Shown one piece after another: positions 1-10,538 of a stretch of 64,000 nt of DNA; position 1 is the stretch's first letter, and each line of letters begins with the position of its first letter. Where the stretch lies: contig NZ_JACVZE010000009.1 of NCBI RefSeq assembly GCF_015461805.1, positions 244,828-308,827 of the forward strand, in the 5' to 3' direction. The translations under genes and the position numbers were made by a program. The DNA is from Pseudomonas pisciculturae. GTDB taxonomy: Bacteria > Pseudomonadota > Gammaproteobacteria > Pseudomonadales > Pseudomonadaceae. The notes under the pieces were generated by a model. It saw only the letters and a program-made list of their open reading frames with translations, did no database searches and was not told the DNA's origin.

Positions 1-1385
1 CTTACGGCATGGACAAGGCCAAAGGCGACCACACCGTGATCGTTTATGACCTGGGTGGCGGTACGTTCGACGTCTCGGTTATCGAGATCGCTGAAGTTGA
101 CGGTGAGCACCAGTTCGAAGTGTTGGCCACTAACGGCGACACCTTCCTGGGTGGTGAAGACTTTGACATTCGTCTGATCGACTACCTCGTCGACGAATTC
201 AAGAAAGAAAGCGGCATGAACCTCAAGGGTGACCCGCTGGCGATGCAGCGTCTGAAAGAAGCCGCTGAGAAAGCCAAGATCGAACTGTCGTCCAGCAATG
301 CGACCGACGTGAACCTGCCGTACATCACTGCAGACGCCACTGGTCCTAAGCACTTGAACGTGAAGATTTCTCGCGCCAAGTTGGAATCGCTGGTTGAAGA
401 CCTGGTTCAGCGCACCATCGAGCCTTGCCGCATTGCTCTGAAAGACGCAGGCATCGACGTTGGCGCGATCAACGACGTGATCCTGGTGGGCGGTCAGACC
501 CGTATGCCACTGGTTCAGCAAAAAGTGACCGAGTTCTTCGGTAAAGAAGCACGTAAAGACGTGAACCCGGACGAAGCGGTTGCCATGGGTGCTGCTATCC
601 AGGGCGCGGTATTGGCCGGTGACGTTAAAGACGTGCTGCTGCTGGACGTCAGCCCGCTGACCCTGGGTATCGAAACCATGGGTGGCGTGATGACTGCGCT
701 GATCGAGAAAAACACCACGATTCCTACCAAGAAATCGCAAGTGTTCTCGACTGCCGACGACAATCAGGGCGCTGTGACCATTCACGTGCTGCAAGGTGAG
801 CGTAAACAAGCCGCTCAGAACAAGTCTTTGGGCAAGTTCGACCTGGCTGAGATTCCACCAGCACCACGTGGCGTGCCACAAATTGAAGTGACCTTCGACA
901 TCGACGCCAACGGCATCCTGCACGTCGGCGCGAAAGACAAGGCTACCGGCAAGGAGCAGAAGATCACGATCAAGGCCAACTCCGGTCTGTCTGATGAAGA
1001 AATTCAACAGATGATTCGTGATGCTGAAGCCAACGCTGATGCGGACGCCAAGTTTGCTGAGCTGGCCGGTGCACGTAACCAAGGTGATGCCCTGGTTCAC
1101 TCGACGCGCAAAATGGTCGCTGATGCTGGCGATAAAGTAACTGCCGAAGAGAAGGCCGCGATCGAAGCTGCCGTGGTTGCCCTGGAAGCCGCTATTAAAG
1201 GCGACGACAAGGCTGCCATCGAAGCCAAGGTTGAGGAGCTGTCGAAAGTCTCCGCGCCAGTTGCTCAGAAAATGTACGCCGAGCAACAGGCCCAGCCTGA
1301 AGGCGGCGCGCAGCAGGCAGAGCCTGAAGCCAAGCACGACGACGTTGTCGATGCCGAGTTCGAAGAAGTCAAAGACCAGAAGTAA
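1..1385 (+). CDS. dnaK: Chaperone protein DnaK (Hsp70), 3' part
   Basis: ATP-dependent cytosolic Hsp70 chaperone working with DnaJ and GrpE. The window opens inside the gene (reading frame from base 3), so roughly the first 180 of the usual ~640 residues are missing. Visible are the second phosphate-binding motif of the ATPase domain (DLGGGTFDVSV), the adenosine motif (ILVGGQTRMP), the hydrophobic interdomain linker (DVLLLDVSPLTLGIE) that starts the peptide-binding domain, the helical lid and the acidic tail ending EEVKDQK, close to the EEVD-like tail of proteobacterial DnaK. dnaJ follows on the same strand after 317 bp. Heat-shock sigma-32 control is expected for the family, but the promoter is outside the window. 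Confidence 0.98.
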   Translation, partial: YGMDKAKGDHTVIVYDLGGGTFDVSVIEIAEVDGEHQFEVLATNGDTFLGGEDFDIRLIDYLVDEFKKESGMNLKGDPLAMQRLKEAAEKAKIELSSSNATDVNLPYITADATGPKHLNVKISRAKLESLVEDLVQRTIEPCRIALKDAGIDVGAINDVILVGGQTRMPLVQQKVTEFFGKEARKDVNPDEAVAMGAAIQGAVLAGDVKDVLLLDVSPLTLGIETMGGVMTALIEKNTTIPTKKSQVFSTADDNQGAVTIHVLQGERKQAAQNKSLGKFDLAEIPPAPRGVPQIEVTFDIDANGILHVGAKDKATGKEQKITIKANSGLSDEEIQQMIRDAEANADADAKFAELAGARNQGDALVHSTRKMVADAGDKVTAEEKAAIEAAVVALEAAIKGDDKAAIEAKVEELSKVSAPVAQKMYAEQQAQPEGGAQQAEPEAKHDDVVDAEFEEVKDQK

Positions 1386-1436
1386 GTTGGTCGCCCGGTT
1401 GACCGCTATCAAGCGGTGACTGGTAGGATGTCGCCG

Positions 1437-1456
1437 CGCGGGAGCTTGCTCCCGCG
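1437..1456. repeat. REP-like palindrome between dnaK and dnaJ
   Basis: A nearly perfect 20-base palindrome made of GCGGGAGC, TT and GCTCCCGC flanked by further C/G pairs. The GGGAGCnnGCTCCC core is the kind seen in single REP elements of fluorescent pseudomonads. It lies about 50 bases after the dnaK stop and has no T-run, so it is more likely a REP or mRNA-stabilising hairpin than an intrinsic terminator. Confidence 0.55.
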
Positions 1457-1607
1457 TTGGCGTGTCTGGGGTATGCGAATTTTTACAGCATGCGACAACG
1501 TTCGGATGCTGGCGGTGTGATCGGGAATGCTCCTGCTTTCCGAGCAGTAAATACCGCATTTTTGGCCGGGTCCCTGGCTAAAAGTAGTAATGACCAGGAT
1601 CGTTGAA

Positions 1608-1636
1608 TTGACGTGAGTTGGGTCCGGGCCTGTATT
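1608..1636 (+). promoter_or_regulatory. Candidate promoter for dnaJ
   Basis: TTGACG (1608-1613) and TGTATT (1631-1636) are separated by 17 bases, about 67 bases before the dnaJ start. The -35 is good and the -10 matches 4 of 6. The rest of the 317-bp dnaK-dnaJ gap holds only the REP-like palindrome. dnaJ may therefore have its own promoter besides read-through from dnaK. Confidence 0.3.
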
Positions 1637-1702
1637 GGGGCTCAACGAGTTTGGCAAGGCTCAGGAGGGTCTGGCTGAACGTCCTTAAGAGTGCAAAGAC
1701 TT

Positions 1703-2827
1703 ATGGCAAAGCGTGACTATTACGAAGTGTTGGGTGTGGAGCGCGGCTCCAGCGAGGCGGACCTGAAAAAGGCCTACCGTCGCCTGGCGATGAAGCACCA
1801 CCCGGACCGTAATCCGGATAGCAAAGAATCCGAAGAACTGTTCAAAGAGGCCAACGAGGCCTACGAATGTCTGTCTGATCCCAATAAGCGTGCGGCCTAC
1901 GACCAGTATGGCCATGCCGGTGTCGACCCGAGCATGGGTGGCGGCGGCGCCGGTTTTGGCGGTCAGAACTTCTCCGATATTTTCGGTGATGTGTTCAGCG
2001 ACTTCTTCGGCGGTGGCCGTGGTGGCCAGCGAGGCGGTGCCCAGCGCGGCAGCGACTTGCGCTACACCCTGGAGCTGAATCTCGAAGAGGCCGTGCGTGG
2101 TACCAGCGTCAACATCCGTGTCCCGACGCTGGTCAACTGCAAGCCGTGCGACGGCTCGGGTGCCAAGAAAGGTTCCTCGCCCATTACCTGCCCGACGTGC
2201 GGCGGTATTGGCCAGGTTCGCATGCAGCAGGGCTTCTTCTCGGTGCAGCAGACCTGCCCGCGTTGCCATGGCCAGGGCAAGATCATCTCCGATCCGTGCG
2301 ACTCCTGTCATGGCGAAGGCCGCGTAGAAGAGTACAAGACCCTGTCGGTGAAAGTGCCTGCTGGCGTTGATACGGGTGATCGTATCCGTCTGTCGGGCGA
2401 AGGCGAGGCGGGCACTCAGGGTGGCCCTACCGGCGACCTGTACGTGGTGATCAATGTGCGTGAGCACTCGATCTTCCAGCGAGATGGGAAGCACCTGTTC
2501 TGTGAAGTGCCGATCAGCTTTGTCGATGCGGCCTTGGGCGGCGAGTTGGAAATCCCGACCCTTGATGGTCGAGTCAAGCTCAAGATCCCTGAGGGTACCC
2601 AGACCGGCAAGCAGTTCCGTATCCGCGGCAAAGGCGTTGCGCCGGTGCGTGGTGGTGGTGCGGGTGACCTGATGTGCCGTGTGGCGGTAGAAACTCCGGT
2701 CAATCTGAATCGTCGTCAGCGTGAGTTGCTCGAAGAGTTCCGCAGTTCAATGGAGGGTGATGACTCCCACTCGCCGAAAACCGCGGGCTTCTTCGACGGT
2801 GTGAAGCGCTTCTTCGGCGATCTGTAA
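1703..2827 (+). CDS. dnaJ: Chaperone protein DnaJ (Hsp40)
   Basis: Co-chaperone that delivers clients to DnaK and stimulates its ATPase. The 374-residue protein has the full class I layout: J domain with HPD at residues 33-35, a Gly/Phe-rich stretch (about 77-115), four CxxCxGxG zinc motifs between residues 146 and 206 (CKPCDGSG, CPTCGGIG, CPRCHGQG, CDSCHGEG) and the C-terminal client-binding domains. The ATG at 1703 gives the family N-terminus MAKRDYYEVLGV. A GTG twelve bases upstream is in frame but would add MQRL, which is not typical. The only strong purine run (AGGAGGG) lies about 35 bases upstream, so the ribosome-binding site is weak. Confidence 0.97.
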   Translation: MAKRDYYEVLGVERGSSEADLKKAYRRLAMKHHPDRNPDSKESEELFKEANEAYECLSDPNKRAAYDQYGHAGVDPSMGGGGAGFGGQNFSDIFGDVFSDFFGGGRGGQRGGAQRGSDLRYTLELNLEEAVRGTSVNIRVPTLVNCKPCDGSGAKKGSSPITCPTCGGIGQVRMQQGFFSVQQTCPRCHGQGKIISDPCDSCHGEGRVEEYKTLSVKVPAGVDTGDRIRLSGEGEAGTQGGPTGDLYVVINVREHSIFQRDGKHLFCEVPISFVDAALGGELEIPTLDGRVKLKIPEGTQTGKQFRIRGKGVAPVRGGGAGDLMCRVAVETPVNLNRRQRELLEEFRSSMEGDDSHSPKTAGFFDGVKRFFGDL

Positions 2828-2837
2828 GGAATTGAAT

Positions 2838-3644
2838 ATGCGACGTATAGCTGTAATGGGCGCTGCTGGGCGTATGGGTAAAACCCTCGTCGAGGCCGTG
2901 CAGCAACGTTCCCCGGCTTCCGGGCTGACGGCAGCGATCGTTCGCCCTGGCAGCACGTTGATCGGTGCAGATGCGGGCGAGTTGGCTTCGTTGGGCCGTA
3001 TCGGCGTTTCGTTGTCGGGCAACCTGGAGCAGGTCGCGGACGAGTTCGATGTGCTGATCGACTTCACCCTGCCGGATGTGATGCTGAAAAACCTGGCGTT
3101 CTGTCGTAAGGCGGGCAAGGCCATGGTGATCGGCACCACGGGTTTGACGGGTGAGCAGAAGCAATTGCTGGTGGAAGCGGGCAAGGATATCCCTGTCGTG
3201 TTCGCCGCCAACTTCAGCGTCGGTGTGAACCTGTCGCTCAAGCTGTTGGACTTGGCTGCGCGCGTGTTGGGCGATGAGGCGGATATCGAGATCATCGAGA
3301 CCCATCACCGTCACAAGATCGACGCGCCGTCGGGTACCGCGCTGCGCATGGGTGAAGCGATTGCCGATGCGCTGGGGCGTGACCTGTCGAAAGTGGCGGT
3401 GTACGGGCGTGAAGGCCATACCGGTGCGCGTGCGCGTGACACCATCGGCTTTGCGACTGTGCGCGGTGGCGATGTGGTCGGTGATCACACCGTACTGTTC
3501 GCAACCGAAGGCGAGCGCCTGGAAATCACACACAAGGCTTCCAGTCGCATGACCTTTGCCAAGGGTGCGGTACGTGCTGCGCTCTGGTTGGAAGGTCGCG
3601 AGCCGGGTCTGTATGACATGCGCGATGTGCTGGATCTGCACTAA
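2838..3644 (+). CDS. dapB: 4-hydroxy-tetrahydrodipicolinate reductase
   Basis: NAD(P)H-dependent reductase of the diaminopimelate/lysine pathway, supplying peptidoglycan and lysine precursors. The 268-residue product has the nucleotide-binding GAAGRMG loop at residues 8-14 and the catalytic signature ETHHRHKIDAPSGTA, with His156 and Lys160 matching the E. coli His159/Lys163 pair. The ATG at 2838 is preceded by AAGGA at a seven-base spacing; an in-frame TTG six bases upstream is less likely. It starts ten bases after dnaJ, so the two are probably co-transcribed, and an intrinsic terminator follows. Confidence 0.98.
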   Translation: MRRIAVMGAAGRMGKTLVEAVQQRSPASGLTAAIVRPGSTLIGADAGELASLGRIGVSLSGNLEQVADEFDVLIDFTLPDVMLKNLAFCRKAGKAMVIGTTGLTGEQKQLLVEAGKDIPVVFAANFSVGVNLSLKLLDLAARVLGDEADIEIIETHHRHKIDAPSGTALRMGEAIADALGRDLSKVAVYGREGHTGARARDTIGFATVRGGDVVGDHTVLFATEGERLEITHKASSRMTFAKGAVRAALWLEGREPGLYDMRDVLDLH

Positions 3645-3658
3645 TCCGTAGCTTAAAT

Positions 3659-3691
3659 GGGGTCTCAAGCTTATGCTTAGGCCCCGTTTTT
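3659..3691 (+). terminator. Intrinsic terminator after dapB
   Basis: An interrupted stem (GGGG with CCCC, AAGC with GCTT, small internal loop) is followed by GTTTTT. It begins 14 bases after the dapB stop and separates the dnaK-dnaJ-dapB unit from carAB. Confidence 0.75.
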
Positions 3692-3822
3692 ACCCGCTAA
3701 GCGACGCCCTGTCGCATTCCCCTGCCTTTTCGGCTCATTAGCGGTGGACCAAAAAAGCCTTTTTCTGTAAGCTACAGCTTTAGTGTGTTCACTAAAAGCG
3801 CGCAGAATAATTCAGTGAATAA

Positions 3823-3858
3823 GCGGAGTGACGTGTCCATACGTCACTCCGCTTTTTT
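3823..3858 (+). terminator. Leader terminator/attenuator of carAB
   Basis: A perfect 12-bp stem (3823-3834 with 3841-3852), six-base loop and six T residues lie only 45 bases before the carA start codon. dapB already has its own terminator at 3659-3691, so this one sits in the carA leader and would stop carA transcription unless it is bypassed. Pyrimidine-linked attenuation of carAB has been described for Pseudomonas; that this hairpin is the switch here is inference. Confidence 0.75.
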
Positions 3859-3902
3859 ACACCTGCGATCGCCCTTTCAGGCTTTATTTACGGGAGGTCT
3901 TC

Positions 3903-5039
3903 TTGACTAAGCCAGCCATACTCGCCCTTGCTGATGGCAGCATTTTTCGCGGCGAAGCCATTGGAGCCGACGGTCAAACCGTTGGAGAGGTGGTGTTTAA
4001 CACTGCCATGACCGGCTATCAGGAAATCCTTACCGATCCTTCCTACGCCCAACAGATCGTTACCCTGACCTATCCGCACATCGGCAATACCGGTACTACA
4101 CCGGAAGACGTCGAGTCTGATCGTGTCTGGTCCGCCGGCCTGGTTATTCGTGACCTGCCACTGGTTGCGAGCAACTGGCGTAACACGATGTCACTGTCCG
4201 ATTACCTGAAAGCCAACAATGTTGTGGCAATCGCCGGTATCGACACGCGCCGCCTCACACGCATCCTGCGTGAAAAAGGCTCGCAGAACGGCTGCATCAT
4301 GGTCGGTGACGACATTTCCGAAGCGGCAGCCATTGCTGCAGCGCAGGGTTTCCCTGGCCTGAAAGGCATGGACCTGGCGAAAGTCGTCAGCGTCAAAGAG
4401 AAGTACGAATGGCGCTCCACTGTCTGGGACTTGAAGACCGACAGCCACGCGACCATCGAAGCCGCTGACCTGCCGTACCACGTTGTGGCCTATGACTACG
4501 GCGTGAAGTACAACATCCTGCGCATGTTGGTCGAGCGCGGTTGCCGCGTCACCGTAGTGCCGGCGCAAACCCCAGCCAGCGACGTACTCGCCCTGCAACC
4601 GGACGGCGTGTTCCTGTCTAACGGCCCAGGCGACCCTGAGCCTTGCGACTACGCCATCCAGGCGATCAAGGAAGTATTGGAAACCGAGATCCCGGTCTTC
4701 GGTATCTGCCTCGGTCACCAACTGCTGGCTCTGGCCTCCGGCGCCAAGACCCTGAAAATGGGTCACGGCCACCACGGTGCCAACCACCCAGTGCAAGACC
4801 TGGACACCGGCGTCGTCATGATCACCAGCCAGAACCACGGTTTTGCTGTGGATGAAGCGACCTTGCCGAGCAACGTGCGCGCCATTCACAAGTCGCTGTT
4901 CGATGGTTCCCTGCAAGGCATCGAGCGTACCGACAAGAGCGCGTTCAGCTTCCAGGGCCACCCTGAAGCGAGCCCGGGCCCGAACGACGTAGCGCCGCTG
5001 TTCGACCGTTTCATCAATGAGATGGCCAAGCGACGCTGA
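3903..5039 (+). CDS. carA: Carbamoyl-phosphate synthase small (glutaminase) subunit
   Basis: Glutamine amidotransferase subunit that passes ammonia to CarB for carbamoyl phosphate, the shared precursor of arginine and pyrimidines. The product is 378 residues: an N-terminal CarA domain, then a class I amidotransferase domain with nucleophile Cys269 in GICLGHQ and the late GHPEASPGP segment that holds the His/Glu partners. The start is TTG at 3903. It gives MTKPAILALADGS, the usual Pseudomonas N-terminus, and has GGGAGGT five bases upstream. An upstream in-frame GTG at 3828 falls inside the leader terminator stem and is rejected. Confidence 0.96.
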   Translation: MTKPAILALADGSIFRGEAIGADGQTVGEVVFNTAMTGYQEILTDPSYAQQIVTLTYPHIGNTGTTPEDVESDRVWSAGLVIRDLPLVASNWRNTMSLSDYLKANNVVAIAGIDTRRLTRILREKGSQNGCIMVGDDISEAAAIAAAQGFPGLKGMDLAKVVSVKEKYEWRSTVWDLKTDSHATIEAADLPYHVVAYDYGVKYNILRMLVERGCRVTVVPAQTPASDVLALQPDGVFLSNGPGDPEPCDYAIQAIKEVLETEIPVFGICLGHQLLALASGAKTLKMGHGHHGANHPVQDLDTGVVMITSQNHGFAVDEATLPSNVRAIHKSLFDGSLQGIERTDKSAFSFQGHPEASPGPNDVAPLFDRFINEMAKRR

Positions 5040-5046
5040 CTGAGCG

Positions 5047-5085
5047 GCCTGCGGGCGGCCCCGAACCTCGGTGGCCCCCGCAGGC
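5047..5085 (+). other. carA-carB intercistronic hairpin
   Basis: GCCTGCGGG (5047-5055) pairs with CCCGCAGGC (5077-5085), and an inner GGCC/GGCC pair extends the stem. There is no T-run after it, so it probably stabilises or processes the carAB mRNA rather than ending it. Confidence 0.5.
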
Positions 5086-5144
5086 TCTTCAAAGATTGTT
5101 CAAGACGGCTTGCCGACTGACCTGCGGATTTGAGTGACAAACCC

Positions 5145-8362
<3,218 letters not shown>

Positions 8363-8366
<4 letters not shown>

Positions 8367-8839
8367 CCAAATACCCAATGACCGTCCAGGGCTTCAAGGC
8401 CCTGGAAGAGGAGCACGCCCATCTGACCAAGGTCGTCCGTCCGAAGCTAAGCCAGGACATCGGTACGGCCCGCGAGTTGGGTGACTTGAAGGAGAACGCC
8501 GAATACCACGCTGCTCGTGAGCAGCAGGGTATGGTCGAGGCGCGGATCCGTGACATCGAAGGCCGCCTGCAGAACTCGGTGGTTATCGACGTGACGACCA
8601 TTCCCAAGACCGGCAAGGTAATCTTCGGCACCACCGTGGAAATCGCCAACGTTGAGACTGACGAAAGCGTGGTTTATCACATCGTGGGTGAGGACGAGGC
8701 TGACTTCAAACTTGGCAAGATCTCTGTCGGTTCTCCGCTTGCTCGCGCCTTGATTGCCAAGGAAGAGGGTGATGTGGTGGCCGTGAAGACGCCTGGTGGC
8801 GTGATCGAGTACGAGATTGTCGAAGTTCGTCACGTCTGA
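8363..8839 (+). CDS. greA: Transcription elongation factor GreA
   Basis: Enters the RNA polymerase secondary channel and stimulates cleavage of backtracked transcripts. The 158-residue protein has the N-terminal coiled coil with the acidic tip residues Asp41 and Glu44 (GDLKENAEYHAA) and the C-terminal FKBP-like domain. It overlaps the carB stop by four bases, so translation is probably coupled to carB, as is usual in Pseudomonas. Confidence 0.98.
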
Positions 8840-8844
8840 AAGGC

Positions 8845-8867
8845 GGCGCCCGCTGCGTGCGGGCGCC
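8845..8867 (+). other. Perfect hairpin abutting a start codon
   Basis: GGCGCCCGC (8845-8853), TGCGT, GCGGGCGCC (8859-8867) form a nine-base perfect stem between greA and the next gene. It has no T-run and ends directly against the ATG at 8868, so it would occlude any Shine-Dalgarno for that start. Confidence 0.5.
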
Positions 8868-9272
8868 ATGCTTTGGCAGCTCTCCCAGATGCTTTGGGTG
8901 GGCGGCCTGTGGTTGTTGCATATTGGTGTTTTACCGGCGCTGGGCCTGATTGGCCTGGCACCGTTGCTGATCGATGAGATCGACGGATTACTGAGTGCGT
9001 TGCTGGTGGGTTTTGCGGCGGCGTGCGTGACGCTCCAGGCGTTGGTGCTGGTCAGGGCCGAGGGTTTGGAGAGTTTGTGGCGGGATATTCGCGGCCAACT
9101 GCTGTTGATGGCGCTTTATGCGTGTGCAATGTATTGCATCGTGCATGTGTGGCTGCCGGAAGCGTTGCGCTGGCAGTTATTCAGCTATCTTGTGCTAGGG
9201 TTCTCCGGCTTGGTGTTGGTTATGCAACCGGCACCGGGGTGGAGTGGCAGGGCGCGCGAAGCACGCCCGTGA
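8868..9272 (+). CDS. Small integral membrane protein of unknown function
   Basis: A 134-residue hydrophobic protein with about four predicted membrane helices (near residues 3-25, 40-60, 75-95 and 103-122) and a short basic tail. I do not recognise a functional family. A gene of this kind sits between greA and yhbY in other pseudomonads, but its role is unknown to me. The start is uncertain: ATG 8868 directly follows a strong hairpin and lacks a Shine-Dalgarno. A longer form from TTG 8817 would overlap greA and encode the hairpin as extra N-terminal residues. It converges with yhbY, nine bases separating the two stops. Confidence 0.7.
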   Translation: MLWQLSQMLWVGGLWLLHIGVLPALGLIGLAPLLIDEIDGLLSALLVGFAAACVTLQALVLVRAEGLESLWRDIRGQLLLMALYACAMYCIVHVWLPEALRWQLFSYLVLGFSGLVLVMQPAPGWSGRAREARP

Positions 9273-9281
9273 CCCTTTGAA

Positions 9282-9590
9282 TCATTTGAAACGATGAACG
9301 TTCGACAGTTGCTTGTTGACGCTGAAATTCTTGCGATACAGCAGCGCCATCTTGCCGATAACCTGAACCAGGTCCGCCTTGCCAACCTTGCACAGTTCTG
9401 CAATGGCAGCCAGGCGCGCTTCGCGATCAAGAATGTTGACCTTGATCTTGATCAGTTCGTGATCGTTCAATGCGCGTTCGAATTCGGCTAACACACCCTC
9501 AGTCAAACCGTTGTCTGCCACAATCAGAACTGGTTTCAGATGGTGGCCAATGGATTTGTACTGTTTCTTCTGCTCTTGAGTGAGCGGCAT
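9282..9590 (-). CDS. yhbY: RNA-binding protein YhbY (CRS1-YhbY/CRM domain)
   Basis: A 102-residue single-domain protein of the CRS1-YhbY family, which associates with pre-50S ribosomal particles. The family features are visible: the opening LTQEQKKQYKSIGHHLKPVL, the central GLTEGVLAEFERAL and the C-terminal VQVIGKMALLYRKN carrying the KH-like loop. It is transcribed divergently from rlmE, another 50S-related gene, across a 106-bp gap. Confidence 0.95.
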   Translation of the reverse strand: MPLTQEQKKQYKSIGHHLKPVLIVADNGLTEGVLAEFERALNDHELIKIKVNILDREARLAAIAELCKVGKADLVQVIGKMALLYRKNFSVNKQLSNVHRFK

Positions 9591-9696
9591 AATCTGACCC
9601 CTGCGTCTGATCTTGTAAAAAGCGGCGGCCAGTTTACCCGAGCGAGTCCGGGACCGCCCAGTTAATCACGACCCGTTTTATTTTTCGAGGTGGCCC

Positions 9697-10347
9697 GTGG
9701 CCCGTTCCAAAACCAGCCTTAAGTGGCTACAAGAACATTTCAACGATCCTTACGTCAAAAAGGCGCAGAAGGACGGCTACCGTTCCCGGGCCAGCTACAA
9801 GCTGTTGGAGATCCAGGACAAGGACAAGTTGATCCGTCCAGGCATGAGCGTAATTGACCTTGGCGCGGCCCCAGGTGGTTGGTCCCAGGTGACCAGTCGT
9901 CTGATTGGCGGCCAGGGTCGTTTGATCGCTTCCGACATCCTTGAGATGGACAGCATCCCGGATGTGACCTTCGTGCACGGCGACTTTACCCAGGACACGG
10001 TTTTGGCCGAGATCCTGGAAGCTGTGGGAAATTCGCAGGTAGACCTTGTGATTTCCGACATGGCCCCCAATATGAGTGGATTACCGGCTGTTGATATGCC
10101 GAGAGCCATGTTCCTCTGCGAGTTGGCATTGGATCTGGCAGGTCGCGTGTTGCGTCCTGGTGGTGATTTCCTGGTGAAGGTGTTCCAGGGTGAGGGTTTC
10201 GACGAGTACCACAAGAACATCCGCAAGCTGTTCGACAAGGTACAGACCCGTAAACCGGACTCTTCCCGGGACAGGTCCAGGGAGCAATACCTGCTGTGCC
10301 GCGGCTTCCGTGGCGTAGAGGGCGCGGAGAGTGAAGAGCGTTTTTGA
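9697..10347 (+). CDS. rlmE: 23S rRNA (uridine-2'-O)-methyltransferase RlmE
   Basis: Heat-shock-associated SAM-dependent enzyme (FtsJ/RrmJ) that methylates U2552 in the A-loop of 23S rRNA on the 50S subunit. The 216-residue sequence has the SAM motif VIDLGAAPGGWSQV and the K-D-K-E tetrad at Lys35, Asp121, Lys161 and Glu196, with the same spacing as E. coli Lys38/Asp124/Lys164/Glu199. It starts with GTG after a CGAGG element. As in E. coli it lies directly upstream of ftsH, here with a 191-bp gap, so ftsH may also have its own promoter. Confidence 0.97.
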   Translation: MARSKTSLKWLQEHFNDPYVKKAQKDGYRSRASYKLLEIQDKDKLIRPGMSVIDLGAAPGGWSQVTSRLIGGQGRLIASDILEMDSIPDVTFVHGDFTQDTVLAEILEAVGNSQVDLVISDMAPNMSGLPAVDMPRAMFLCELALDLAGRVLRPGGDFLVKVFQGEGFDEYHKNIRKLFDKVQTRKPDSSRDRSREQYLLCRGFRGVEGAESEERF

Positions 10348-10538
10348 GAAATTCGAGGGAGGCGATAGGTTTTTTTATGTCGCTTTCGTCACGAAGCTTT
10401 ACGAATATTGTGTAGTCAAAGTTTCACAAAGGGTTACAGACGGCGCCTGCCAGAGTTGTAGGTAATGTAGTAAGTTAGGCCGGTGAATATCATGCGAAGC
10501 GCGCGCCAGTAGCGGAGCTTGCTTCAGAGGGTAGTTAA

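Noticed and set aside
3709..3730. ArgR binding site upstream of carA (TGTCGC at 3709-3714).
   Set aside because: The first six bases fit, but the AA expected eight bases later is absent and no second half-site follows.
3828..3902. N-terminal extension of CarA from GTG 3828.
   Set aside because: Encoded inside the leader terminator stem, not part of the family N-terminus, and TTG 3903 has a clear ribosome-binding site.
3785..3910. A GTG-started 41-codon frame in the carA leader whose stop overlaps the carA TTG.
   Set aside because: No Shine-Dalgarno, passes straight through the terminator stem and shows no regulatory codon pattern. Possible but unsupported.
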